A stretch of 64,000 nucleotides of DNA from Phocaeicola sartorii JCM 17136 = DSM 21941 (GTDB lineage Bacteria > Bacteroidota > Bacteroidia > Bacteroidales > Bacteroidaceae), in contig NZ_BAKM01000016.1 of assembly GCF_000614185.1 (NCBI RefSeq), positions 53,348 to 117,347 on the forward strand. The letters run 5' to 3'. Below, in pieces: positions 53,726 to 62,880 of this stretch. A program made the translations under genes and the position numbers. The notes under the pieces are model-generated. The model was not told where the DNA came from, searched no databases, and saw nothing but the letters and a program-made list of their open reading frames with translations. Position 1 is the first letter of the stretch. Every line of letters starts with the position of its first letter.

Positions 53726-54831
53726 CTACACCTCCGGAGCCATCTCCACCACCGTCCATCCGTTGATGGTGATGCCACAGGTGAACCAGGTGTCTCCCGT
53801 ATCGTGCCAAGGGTCATTGCAGCGGAAATCCAAATCCACCACATACGTATCCTCGCGGTCCAAACTCTCCTGCGTGCCATATTGGGCGGTCTTGTTGATC
53901 AGTTCCACCAAGCTGCGCTCATAGACCACCTGCTCCACGCCGTTGCCCAGCGTCTTGGTGACAATGATGCGGTCGTTGGACTCTATGTTGGGATAAGTCA
54001 TGAGGCGCATCACGTTGATGCGGGCGCTGACCAATGCCTCACCTCCCGGAGGAAGCGGACGGTCTACCACCACACGACCCTGCACATTCGGAGTCCGGAC
54101 GGGAGAAGCCCCGGCATCGCCCGCGCTGCGCTGCACCACATAGTCCGGACGGAACACCACCCAGCGGCTGCGGGGCAGCCCGTTGTCCTTGAAGTACGCG
54201 TCGCCATTCTGGCCCGTGATATAGCAATGGGTCTCTTTGGCATGGCTCGGGTCGATGCAATAGAAGCCATACTGATCCCTCCAGCGGATATTCAGCGTGA
54301 TGTGCTTCGTATTCTTGGTGAAGGTCAGCGTGTCACGGCTCACCTCGCCGTTCCGCACCCGCCCCGCGGCAAGGTATAGAACAAATCCGTGGGCTGCGTC
54401 TGCACATACTCGTTGCCGTCCTTGCCGGTATAGGTATGCAGCCCCAGCCATGCCTTGTTCAGGCACACCTGCCCCGTTTCCAGTCCGGACAGCCGGTGCT
54501 GTTCATTCTCCAAGTTCCCCCATACCACCACCTTGTAGTTTCCACCCGGCAGTTCCAGTGACTTGTGATATCCTTTGACAAAGGGTCCTGTGGCATCCGT
54601 CACCCGGGAGACAAACGTCCCCGCCTCGTCGAACACGAAGAAATCCACTTTCTTTATCTCTTCGGGCAGCAGGTCCGCTTCCCCTTTATTGTGATACGTA
54701 TAGCTGAGCGTCAAATCCAGCGTGCCCGTGACGGGACATCCGGACAGGTCGTCCTTCACGCATCCCTGCAAGCCGGGCAGCATCAGCGCCGCCAGCAGCC
54801 AGAAGGCTTGATTACATTTCTTTAATCGCAT
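53726..54831 (-). CDS. Mfa2/FimB-like fimbrial anchor lipoprotein (frameshifted)
   Basis: The repaired 368-residue lipoprotein (lipobox GLQGC) shows KVDFFVFDEAGTFVSR and LPGGNYKVVVWGN, marks of the Mfa2/FimB anchor family that caps and anchors fimbriae in the outer membrane. The C-terminal half is in another frame (NGEVSRDTLTFTKN ... VVDLDFRCNDPWHDTGDTWFTCGITINGW); one base missing in a G-run near 54363 joins them. Start at MRLKKC; the ORF is tightly packed between neighbours. Confidence 0.8.
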
Positions 54832-54839
54832 ATCTTTCT

Positions 54840-55888
54840 TTATTTTTCTATGATCGTATAGTCTATTCTGCATTCCACACGGCGCAGGTCAGGATAGATT
54901 TCGTGAAAGATTTCACGGTAGGGACGGCCTCCGTCCAGTGCCCGGAGGGCTTCCTCGCGACGGTCGAAATCCTCTATGTCACCGCATACCACCTGCATGG
55001 CCTCGCCTTTCAGGTAGATGGACGAAAGTTCCAGGCGCTCGGCCAGTCCTCCCCAGTCCTCGCCTCCGGCTCCGGTGCGGAAACGCAATCCGCCACCGGT
55101 GTCCAACCCTTCCATATAGGTCTTCAACGCCTCGGCACGGCGGCCGGCCAGCTCCTCGTTCTGCCAGGCGTTCCTTCGGGGGAGGCGTAACCGGTAATGA
55201 CAATCTCCTCCACACTGATGTTGCGGTCGCTGCGTACCTGGCGTATAAAGCTTTGCAGCCGGGACAGCTCGGCACGGTTGTTACGGAAGTCCGGACGTAT
55301 GTCCGCCGCTCCCACTTCAAATTGCAGGAACACGTCGCATTTGGTGTGATGCACCACCGGTTCTTTCTCTATCACCACGGGGGCGGGAGGGGGAACGGGC
55401 AACTTGTCCAGCAGGCGTTCCACATACACCTGCCGCTCGTGTCCGCCACAGTTGCAGAAGTCCTGCTTCATGTTCAGCACGGCATCCGCCATCCAGTTCC
55501 GGTAGGGCAGCGCGCACCGGTAGTCCAGCGTGAAATCCAGCGCCTTTTCCTGAGCCACCACCGCATAGTATTCCTCGGCCACAGCTCCTCCGCTCAGGGT
55601 GTACTGGCGCTCGTAATAGCGCTGGCGCTGTTTTCCGTTCACCAGCACTTCGGGCATGGCGGCCAAGTTTCCGGCGGCATCCTCCATATAGAAGGTCAGA
55701 GAGAGGGAACGGTTGCTTTCCACCACGGTTCCCCGAAAGCGGATATCAAGGCGTACCAGCAGCGAATCTCCCGTACGGGTGATGTCCCGTGGCGTGACGG
55801 TGATGCCGGAACGTGCATCCCGGGGTTGCGCGACAAGCCGCGTGCCCGGCAGCAATCCTATTAAAAGGAGTATAACAAGGTATTTCAT
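54840..55888 (-). CDS. DUF3868/OmpA-like fimbrial accessory protein (frameshifted)
   Basis: The repaired 349-residue secreted protein has a DUF3868-like N-terminal region (SGITVTPRDITRTGDSLLVRLDIRFRGT) and an OmpA-like C-terminal domain (FLQFEVGAADIRPDFRNNRAELSRLQ and ISVEEIVITGYASPEG). Such proteins are regular members of Mfa-type operons and may bind peptidoglycan. One missing base near 55168 joins YASPEGTP to WQNEELAGRRAEALKTYMEG. Confidence 0.8.
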
Positions 55889-55901
55889 GAGCGCGTTTTT
55901 T

Positions 55902-56489
55902 TTATTTCAACAAGTAGATTACGTTGATTCCCAAACGGGTGACAGTAAACAGGTTACGTATTTCGTGGCTGGCATAGTTGCCACATTTCCTGCAATCGTA
56001 GCGGTCATAGTCCAGGTGCAGGTATCCCACTCCCAGCTCGGCCTCCACCGCCCAGCGCTTGCGGAACACCCAGTGGTATCCGTAGGAAAGTCCGCCACCC
56101 AGCATATAGCCCTCATAACGATTTTTTTTAGTATGATCATTGAACCCGAGACGGTTCACATTATATTCTCCACCGATGGCGTGAACACCGAAGAAATGAC
56201 CGTTGAAACGGTCGCACATCCACCATCTGAGTTCCGGAGTCACCATCCAGTGGCGCCATTTTTTGCCCTTGCTGAAAGAGAACATATTGTATCCGCTTTC
56301 CACATCAAGAGTAAGTTTACGACTCAGCCCCACTTCTATTCCGAGGTTCGGCGTAGCAGTCCCCCAGTAGGCCACATTTGTCTTCAACGCCCACTTAGGG
56401 AGTGAGAGACCCGAAGCCGCAGAATCCTGAGCTACGGAAGCCAGCGGTGCCAAGAGAAGAACCGCTAGAAAAAGACTTTTTAATTTCAT
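55902..56489 (-). CDS. DUF3575 outer membrane protein
   Basis: The ~195-residue protein has a signal peptide to ASVAQ and a beta-barrel pattern (LPKWALKTNVAYWGTATPNLGIEVGLSRKLTLDVESGYN ... RHWMVTPELRWWMCDRFNGHFFGVHAIGGEYN), the DUF3575 family regularly found first in Mfa-like fimbrial operons. It is the first gene of the operon and begins 87 bp from the invertible promoter segment. The start is at MKLKSLF. Confidence 0.83.
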   Translation of the reverse strand: MKLKSLFLAVLLLAPLASVAQDSAASGLSLPKWALKTNVAYWGTATPNLGIEVGLSRKLTLDVESGYNMFSFSKGKKWRHWMVTPELRWWMCDRFNGHFFGVHAIGGEYNVNRLGFNDHTKKNRYEGYMLGGGLSYGYHWVFRKRWAVEAELGVGYLHLDYDRYDCRKCGNYASHEIRNLFTVTRLGINVIYLLK

Positions 56490-56575
56490 CTTTTTATTTT
56501 TATTATATATGTACAAAGTAGTGTCTTATCGTCAAACGACGTATATAAAATCCGACAAACGGATCTCTTTCTATA

Positions 56576-56606
56576 TTCCGTCACTTTATAGGTGACGGAA
56601 CGCTTT
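56576..56606. repeat. Left inverted repeat of promoter inverton
   Basis: This 31-bp arm is exactly inverted at 56728-56758. Inside is a dyad TTCCGTCAC-TTTATAG-GTGACGGAA, i.e. 9-bp arms around a 7-bp asymmetric spacer, the shape of a tyrosine-recombinase crossover site. Confidence 0.88.
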
Positions 56607-56727
56607 AGTACCTTTTTGGTGAAATTAAAATCGGACCAATAGTTAAATATTGCCTATCTCCTAAATTTTCACTAAAATTATTTGCATTTAAAAAATTAAA
56701 ATGCCTATATTTGAGCCTGATTTAACG
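56607..56727 (+). promoter_or_regulatory. Invertible fimbrial promoter, OFF orientation
   Basis: The 121-bp segment between the inverted repeats carries TTTG (56681-56684), a 21-bp spacer and TATATTTG (56706-56713), a textbook Bacteroidetes promoter reading on the plus strand, away from the fimbrial operon on the minus strand. Inversion would turn it toward DUF3575 (start 56489). Confidence 0.82.
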
Positions 56728-56764
56728 AAAGCGTTCCGTCACCTATAAAGTGACGGAACGCTTT
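56728..56764 (+). terminator. Right inverted repeat, doubling as terminator-like hairpin
   Basis: The right 31-bp repeat (56728-56758) extends into a 15-bp dyad, AAAGCGTTCCGTCAC paired with GTGACGGAACGCTTT (56728-56742 and 56750-56764) around CTATAAA, followed by more T residues. A plus-strand transcript from the OFF promoter would meet it at once. Confidence 0.65.
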
Positions 56765-57221
56765 TTTACATTCATACACAATAGTTAAAATCCACGTACA
56801 TACCACATAACAATTTCTAATACAACACTTTACCTTCCTGTTTTTCGATAAATCAAAACAATAGTTCGCACTGGAATTTACTTTTAACATTTCGTTCGAA
56901 GCCACACGGATGTATCCCGGTTCTTTGCGATATTTCTTTAACCGGAGGAGGAAGTAGTTTTCGGGAAAAAGAGGTTTATGCTGCTTTACTCCATACCGAT
57001 TCACCCATGCAGTTGCAAACTTCGTTCCTGTTTGAATTTTCCCCAATCATCATCTTATAATGTTTTCATTGGGATTGAACACTCACGAAATTTCATGGTT
57101 TTAGAAAGTATGGTACTTAATTACGGATACAAAGTAAAACAAAAGCCCCACAACGCAATGGCTGTGAGGCTCAAATAGTATTGATGAAAAGTTCAAATGA
57201 ACATGCAAACCATATCGTCTT

Positions 57222-57559
57222 TCAGAGAACCGCAACGACTTGCGTATGTTCTCCAGAATGGCAGAAAGTTTGTTGTCACGTCGGGCAGTCTGCATATTAT
57301 AGTCAGTCTGCAAACCGAGCCATATTGTTGCGGCAATCCCTGTCGCAGCCTCGATTTTTAACGCCGTATCAGTGGTTATCGAGCGTTTTCCGTTGACAAT
57401 CTCATTGAATGCCGTATAAGGCATACCGATTATCCCGGCAAATTTTCTTTGCGACATTCCACGTGCCTGCAATTCATCCTTGAGCATTTCTCCCGGATGT
57501 ATAGCCACCGCACAAACCAACTCGTCGGGAGCGTAGATTTTTTTTGCTGTTGCTTCCAT
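57222..57559 (-). CDS. higA: HigA-type antitoxin (frameshifted near end)
   Basis: The protein has the HigA/VapI-type helix-turn-helix: HPGEMLKDELQARGMSQRKFAGIIGMPYTAFNEIVNGKRSITTDTALKIEAATG. The long open frame runs past the usual end; one missing G near 57240 turns IRKSLRF into IRKVVAVL followed by a stop at 57222, giving the family length (112 residues). It lies 7 bp after higB and would neutralise it and repress the pair. Confidence 0.87.
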
Positions 57560-57566
57560 ATCGCGC

Positions 57567-57884
57567 TTATTTATAATGGTTACTGATGTCCAACAAACGG
57601 CATACGGTTATTATCTGTTCGCCGAGAACTTCCCTAACTGTAAATTCAAGGCGGTATTGAATATTGATGCGCACGGATGAAACACCTTTCTTGTCGCCTT
57701 GCAGTACTTCGTAGTTCAAGGAGTGTATGCGATAAAGCTGTTCTACATTTTCAGCACGTTTGAGAAACATCACACACTTATAATAGCCCTTCATCACTTC
57801 CGGCTGGTAGCGGTGCTTCTTGTCACTTGTGCAGCCTTGTTCAAACAGTTCACGCAAATAGTCTTTATCGAACTCAATATACAT
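57567..57884 (-). CDS. higB: HigB-type toxin (RelE superfamily)
   Basis: The 105-residue protein has the HigB/RelE-like fold pattern (YYKCVMFLKRAENVEQLYRIHSLNYEVLQGDKKGVSSVRINIQYRLEFTV), where RINIQYRLEF is the strand carrying likely ribosome-dependent mRNA-cleaving residues. Toxin-first gene order with HigA 7 bp downstream is typical of HigBA. It sits between the promoter inverton and the recombinase. Confidence 0.87.
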   Translation of the reverse strand: MYIEFDKDYLRELFEQGCTSDKKHRYQPEVMKGYYKCVMFLKRAENVEQLYRIHSLNYEVLQGDKKGVSSVRINIQYRLEFTVREVLGEQIITVCRLLDISNHYK

Positions 57885-58103
57885 ATATCCGTTTTATTGT
57901 GTTGCAAAGATAATGCTTTTCCGCAAAACATCCACAAAAACAGTGAATATTTTATCCTTCATCTATAGCCATACTTTAGCCATTTCGCCGGATCGAATGT
58001 CAGTTCATCGTTCCGGCAGAGCCTTCTATGATAATTCCTCCCTAAGAATGGCATCATATCCGGAGCATCCATGCACACCGGACGATTTACGCAAAACCTA
58101 CAA

Positions 58104-58227
58104 CAGAGTTTTGCAAAAGTGCTGCCACTGCTACCACCCTTTCTACCGGAACCACCATGAACAGGGCAATCCGGAGGGTGGTGGCAGCACCTTTTTTTAT
58201 GTGCGGAAAAGGCCTGCTGCCACCACT
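58104..58227 (+). repeat. Long inverted repeat, left copy
   Basis: This 124-base copy matches the inverse of 58772-58895 with about 12 differences. Inside it GTGCTGCCAC and GTGGCAGCAC form a hairpin followed by a T7 run. Confidence 0.85.
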
Positions 58228-58564
58228 TTTACCTCTTTTTTATCCCAAAACGAAGAGAAAAAGGAGAATAAACAGGAAGCGGAGAATGACCACACACCGG
58301 GGAAAGGAAGAGAATACAGACACACAGAACCCGAAAACCGGACGGACAAAACGGAACCTGCCGGCGGACAAGGCGCTGACCGCAGCCTGACGGAAACCTG
58401 ATTGGGGCCCGCCAAAACTACAGTTGCATACAAAACTACAGTTACAACACAGAAAGAGTCAACTGATATTATAACTAAGTATTAACTCCGTCAACCATCC
58501 TTACAAGTAAGATGAAGGAGTAGGCAACCTAAAGCGTTAAACTACAGTGAAACCGTAGTCCCAT

Positions 58565-58652
58565 CCTGACGGAACTGAAGTTTCAGCCCGACGAAACTAA
58601 AGTTTCAACCCGATGGAACTAAAGTTCCAACCTGATGAAACCGGTTGAAACT
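58565..58652 (+). repeat. 22-bp tandem repeat array, about four units
   Basis: Units begin at 58565, 58587, 58609 and 58631 (the last is diverged). Each reads CCYGAYGRAACTRAAGTTYC plus a 2-base tail, with its own GAAACTAAAGTTTC-like dyad. There is no spacer, so it is not CRISPR. Confidence 0.8.
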
Positions 58653-58771
58653 CCTAGTCCATGTACGCATTCATACGGATGAACGAAGAGATCCGTATGT
58701 ATCAACAGGCGCAGCCTCCAGCTCCGGAAAGACAGCCGGAAAGCATCGAACATCCGGAAAGAACAAAGAAG

Positions 58772-58895
58772 GGTGGTGGCAGCAGCCCTTTTCCGCACAT
58801 AAAAAAAGGTGCTGCCACCACCCTCCGGAACGCCCTGTTCATAGCCGTTTCAGTAGAAACGGTGGTAGCAGTGGCAGCACTTTTACAAAACTCTG
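58772..58895 (-). repeat. Long inverted repeat, right copy
   Basis: Inverse partner of 58104-58227, ~90% identical. Its hairpin and T-run (A-run on the plus strand) face the left copy. Confidence 0.85.
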
Positions 58896-58986
58896 GGAAG
58901 GAAAAAAAGAACAAGGTCTTTCCGGTGGTTATAAGTTCACAAAGCCGGCGGGCATGCTCTTGATTCCTCCCAATGACAGAGAGACG

Positions 58987-59895
58987 TCATTCGCTGACTC
59001 CGTACACAGAAGCTATCACCTTCTGATTGGCAGATTCCATGATTTTTTTATCGAATGACGCCAGATAAATGGCGGTAGTCCGCTCGGACCGGTGTCCCAT
59101 CCCCTCACTGATAACAGCCAGAGAAACCCCTTCGTTTTTTGCAATGGAGGCCCACGAATGCCGCGCTATATAAGAGGTAAGTGAAAAATCCAGTTTCAGC
59201 AGCTTTCCGATCTCGTTCAAGCGTTTGTTGTGCAGACGCAGCGCCGAGGCATACTGCTTTCTCTCGGGCTTGTCATCACGGACAAGGATGGGCAGCAGCC
59301 GGTCGCTGTGATATACACAAGGCAGGTATTTCTCAATGATATCCATGGCACACGGCTCCACATCCACCACCATCAGTTGCCCGGTCTTGCGGCGAAAATA
59401 GCGCAATTCATTGTCGCACAGGTCTTTTTTGCGCAGATAAGACAAATCGACAAACGGAATGCCACGCAGGTAAAAACTGAGCAGAAACATATCCCGGCTG
59501 AAAATCTGCCCACGCTTGCGCAGATCGGCATTGATCAGTTTGCGGATGACCAGAGGCGGTGCGGCCCTCTTCACCGTCTGGTGCTGTCCGGTAAAGACAT
59601 CGGCAAACAATTCTTTCCGATAGTCAGAAATAATCCCCACCTTGTGCGCACGGTTATAGATGGCGCGGAGCATCCGCATATAGAATGAAATGGTATTCAT
59701 CCCCTTCCCCTCGGCGGTGAGACGCGCCTCATACGCTTTCAAAAATTCAGGGGTCAGCTGTTCAAAAGTGACTTCCCGCCCAGCAAACGCCATGAGCTCC
59801 CTCACCGTAGTGACATAGGCATCCGCCGTACGCTCCTGCCCGTTCAAACGCATCAGTTCCGTCTCTCTAACCAAAAAATGATTTATTTTACCCAT
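58987..59895 (-). CDS. Tyrosine recombinase/invertase
   Basis: The ~302-residue protein has an N-terminal SAM-like domain (TADAYVTTVRELMAFAGREVTFEQLTPEFLKAYEARLTAEGKGMNTISFYMRMLRAIYN) and a catalytic domain with SFYLRGIPFVDLSYL (Arg I), YIARHSWAS (HxxR), GMGHRSERTT and TAIYLASF (Tyr nucleophile). Size and motifs match Bacteroides invertases that flip promoters. The nearest crossover sites seen are the inverton at 56576-56758. The start is at MGKINHFL. The 124-bp inverted repeat begins 92 bp downstream. Confidence 0.88.
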   Translation of the reverse strand: MGKINHFLVRETELMRLNGQERTADAYVTTVRELMAFAGREVTFEQLTPEFLKAYEARLTAEGKGMNTISFYMRMLRAIYNRAHKVGIISDYRKELFADVFTGQHQTVKRAAPPLVIRKLINADLRKRGQIFSRDMFLLSFYLRGIPFVDLSYLRKKDLCDNELRYFRRKTGQLMVVDVEPCAMDIIEKYLPCVYHSDRLLPILVRDDKPERKQYASALRLHNKRLNEIGKLLKLDFSLTSYIARHSWASIAKNEGVSLAVISEGMGHRSERTTAIYLASFDKKIMESANQKVIASVYGVSE

Positions 59896-60347
59896 AATAA
59901 AATGATTAAAAATGATACATGTAACAAAGCTAAGCGTCAAATGGTTGAAATGATGCTCCAAGGAGCTGTTTTTTTCCTTCCTGCTCCTATTCTCATTTTT
60001 ATTTGGAATATTTGATGTAGTCTGAAGGTATTTAATTGACTACAAATAGATTAAAAGAAACTCGCATGAGAATGGGCAACGGATAAGAAATTGGTAAAGT
60101 GCTTTGATACACTATATTTCTCATGCTGTCAAACAACTCTTATTTGTCTGCAAATATAATATTATTGCAGGTAAAAATCAAAAATAGCGAGGTTTATTTT
60201 CATTTTTGCCTGCTGATATTTGTTCCGAATTGTCGGATGCGATATATTTGTAATTAGGATTCGTACCGTGTTCCAAGCGGTTCATAAGTAACGACTTGCG
60301 GAGCTTTGGCAACAAGGGGATGCGGTTCCGTTTTATAGAAACGACTT
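59896..60347. other. Divergent intergenic region
   Basis: AT-rich, 452 bp, no gene. It ends with a clear promoter for the AraC-like gene (60219-60250). Confidence 0.6.
60219..60250 (+). promoter_or_regulatory. Full promoter of AraC-like gene
   Basis: TTTG at 60219-60222 and TATATTTG at 60243-60250 are 20 bp apart. Confidence 0.65.
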
Positions 60348-61204
60348 ATGCAAACCGACTTATCCATTTACAACAGTCTTCGTCCTTCCTTTATAGAAGG
60401 CGTTCACGCCGTGAAGTTCAATTCTTTGTCGGCGGTCATATCGCGTTACCGGGATTATGCCCGCAGTTCCGAACAAATAAAAGCGTTCTCGGGAGATTCT
60501 CTGCTGATGCGGGACATCGCCTCCTTGCTTGACGAAGCACCCCGTCCCATAACGGGGGAATACCAGGATTTCACCCCGTTCCTGCTTCTTCTGATGCTTT
60601 CAGAGGAATTTCATGCCGTCCATTACGTCGAGCGTCTTGTAACGTGGTATTTCGGCTACTGTTGTGTCGATGAGCTGCGGACGGTCTGCACCATTCTGTC
60701 CGAGTGTTCCTACCCGCATCACGACACGCTGCGGCTACGGTTCAAGAACTACCTGCGTGAAGCCCGTAAGGCACTGGGTATGCCTGTTGAATGTAACGCT
60801 ACTGTCATGCTGAAAATGCTCGACGCCTCTTATGAACATCTCACTCCCGCCGATGTCGGGGAGTTCGAGGAGCTGTTGCGCCTGGGGGACGATTACGAGT
60901 TCATCTCCCGTGTCAAATCGAATTATCTTGCCTCGGATAACGTCACGGAACTCGCCGGGGTTTGCGGGTATTCCAGCACGATTACTTTCCGCCGGCGTTT
61001 CCAGCGGGTTTTCGGCTGCTCGGCCTCCTCGTGGTTACGTCAGCGCCGTATCGAACGTATCGGGGAATTACTGCGGACGACACACTACACGTTGCAGGAA
61101 ATAGCTACATGTGCGGTTTCTCCGCCCAATCCCACTTTACGGACTTTTGCAAGCGGAATATGGGGAGCAATCCCACTTCCATCCGCCAGGAAGGCCGGAT
61201 CTGA
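60348..61204 (+). CDS. AraC-like regulator of mobile element (frameshifted)
   Basis: The repaired 285-residue protein has a helical N-terminal domain without obvious ligand motif and a C-terminal AraC-type domain (ELAGVCGYSSTITFRRRFQRVFGCSASSWLRQRRIERIGELL). The second helix-turn-helix continues in another frame (MCGFSAQSHFTDFCKRNMGSNPTSIRQ) joined by one missing base near 61110. Codons here are richer in GC than in the chromosome genes to the left. It precedes rteC and probably belongs to an integrated element. Confidence 0.8.
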
Positions 61205-61309
61205 CATTAAAATCGACCTCGTGATAAAAAAACGAAGAGAAAGATAAAAATCGTAATCCGCCGGCTTTTCGATTCGCTAACTTTATGCGCGAAAGTAACA
61301 AGACGGATT

Positions 61310-62170
61310 ATGATTGCATTTATAGAGAAATTAAACAGTGAAGTCCTGCGGAGTATCGAACGCATCGAATCGCGGGATACCGACGTGTTGAAAAAGTCGC
61401 TTGAAGCTTCACGTGTCCTGGGAGAAGCGTTCGACCGTTTGAAACAATATATCATCGGCTACCGTTTTCAAAACGATGACGAGGAGATAACGTTCTTCAA
61501 GGAAATCAAGCCCCGTCTTTTTTGCCGTCTGATCTATTACCGCAAGCTCTATAATATCGAGATGAACCGTCCGGTAGGAAGTATCGAGGCACAACGGGAG
61601 TACCTGGACGCCCATGTTCGGGCCATCAACGCGTACACGCAGAAACGCCTCGACTTTATCCGCTATTTCCGCAGCGGCGCCACACACCTGGACAGCCTCT
61701 ATTTCCTGCGCGGGCAGACCGACACGGAGCAATACCTGGAAACCTTCTACTACGAACTCGACCCGCAGTTTTCGACAAATGCGGATTTCAAGGTGGCGAA
61801 AATCCTGGCCAATGACATGTTGTCGGTTTATCTTATGGGCGAATTGGAATCACTGGAGAGTACGAATTACCGGAACATGGTTCTTCCATTGCCTGACGTG
61901 CGTCCGACATGGCAGGACTCGAAGACGGATCTGACGGAACTTATTTACCTGCTCGACAGTAAAGGCTGTTTCGGCAATGTACCTCTCACGCAGCTGGCCA
62001 GCTACATTTCCAGCGCTTTCAACGTACACCTCGACATGAACCTTTCGAGGACATTCTGCGACATGAAAATCCGGAACAACCCGACACCGTGGCTTGACAA
62101 GGCGAAAGAGGCCCTGCTTAAACGTATGCAGACGTGGAAGCGAAACAAGAAAAACGGCAATCCCGAGTAG
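61310..62170 (+). CDS. rteC: RteC-family excision regulator
   Basis: The 286-residue helical protein matches the RteC family of CTnDOT-type conjugative transposons, where RteC activates the excision genes after tetracycline induction. Typical parts are FKEIKPRLFCRLIYYRKLYNIEMNRP, the DPQFSTNADFKVAKILANDML segment and LTELIYLLDSKGCFGNVPLTQLASYISSAFNVHL. Here it shows the region is part of an integrated element; no tetQ, rteA or rteB is seen in the window. Confidence 0.87.
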   Translation: MIAFIEKLNSEVLRSIERIESRDTDVLKKSLEASRVLGEAFDRLKQYIIGYRFQNDDEEITFFKEIKPRLFCRLIYYRKLYNIEMNRPVGSIEAQREYLDAHVRAINAYTQKRLDFIRYFRSGATHLDSLYFLRGQTDTEQYLETFYYELDPQFSTNADFKVAKILANDMLSVYLMGELESLESTNYRNMVLPLPDVRPTWQDSKTDLTELIYLLDSKGCFGNVPLTQLASYISSAFNVHLDMNLSRTFCDMKIRNNPTPWLDKAKEALLKRMQTWKRNKKNGNPE

Positions 62171-62567
62171 AACATGAACCGGTAAAGCATTCTATTCCTT
62201 ATAGAAATACTGATAGCCAACGTTGTATATAACAAAAGAACCGAGGTCGGTTTTTCCCCGTAACTCTCTTTGGAACTTTCCCGAACACCCGTATTTGCAC
62301 CCGTATAAGGAGCCGATACGGGTGTTCCGTTGTTGTCCCGTCCGGATTAAAGCACCGTTAAGCATTGAATCGCAGTATGTTATCGCATTTTTTGAGGTAA
62401 AAATACCGAGTACGGGCTGCGGATTTCGGCAAAAAACTTTGCCTTCTTCGCCGCATGAACCGTTGAGAATCAGTTCACTGCAAATTATCAAAAAAAAGTC
62501 GTACCGACCTCGTTTTAAGCTGTCCATATAAGCCCGACCTTTGTAACAGACTAAAAAACAAAGGAGT
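62171..62567. other. Intergenic region of mobile element
   Basis: A 397-bp gap without a supported gene. Inverted TTTCCCCG-like and CGGAACACCCGTAT...ATACGGGTGTTCCG blocks lie at ~62280-62330, a strong hairpin likely ending rteC transcription. Confidence 0.5.
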
Positions 62568-62878
62568 ATGAAAATCATAGTGATCGGTTCGCGAGCTATA
62601 ACGAGCTTGTCGGGCGTATAGAGAAAATAGAGTCCGCAATCGCCTCTCTCCCTGAAAAGGGGCGTGTACGGGACAAGGAGTATATAAACGACGAATGGAT
62701 GGACGGCGAGCAGGTCTGCCGTTACCTGGGCATCAGCGGGCGTACCCTTCAACGCCTCCGCTCGGATCACGTGATCACCTATTCGGCCATCAACCGGAAG
62801 CTGTATTATTCCCTCACGGAAATCCGCCGTGTGCTGAAGGAGCGTTCCGTGCGGCGCAAAAACCAACCAAAGGAGTAG
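62568..62878 (+). CDS. Helix-turn-helix protein, excisionase-like (frameshifted)
   Basis: The repaired 103-residue protein begins MKIIVIGS, then SYNELVGRIEKIESAIASLPEKGR, then a HTH_17-type DNA-binding part (WMDGEQVCRYLGISGRTLQRLRSDHVITYSAINRKLYYSLTEIRRVLKE). One base is missing near 62594. A good ribosome-binding site, AAGGAG, lies just before the ATG. Such small proteins precede excision and mobilisation genes in CTnDOT-type elements. Confidence 0.75.
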
Positions 62879-62880
62879 CC

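Larger units (their letters stand above)
57885..58986. other. Repeat-filled gap before the recombinase
   Basis: No convincing gene is present. It holds two 124-base inverted copies (58104-58227 and 58772-58895), direct repeats of AAAACTACAGTT at ~58414 and ~58432, and a 22-bp tandem array at 58565-58652. Open frames here are by-products of the repeats. Confidence 0.7.

Noticed and set aside
56705..57046. 113-codon minus-strand ORF between the inverton and higA
   Set aside because: Its end is formed by the inverted repeat itself, the composition is unlike a protein, and no family or ribosome-binding site is seen.
57913..58401. 162-codon ORF in the repeat block
   Set aside because: Its translation follows the long inverted repeat and low-complexity sequence; no start signal.
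58565..58652. Possible CRISPR array
   Set aside because: Units are adjacent without spacers and no cas genes are present.
62192..62866. Long minus-strand ORF over the HTH gene
   Set aside because: It overlaps the better supported plus-strand helix-turn-helix gene and lacks family motifs.
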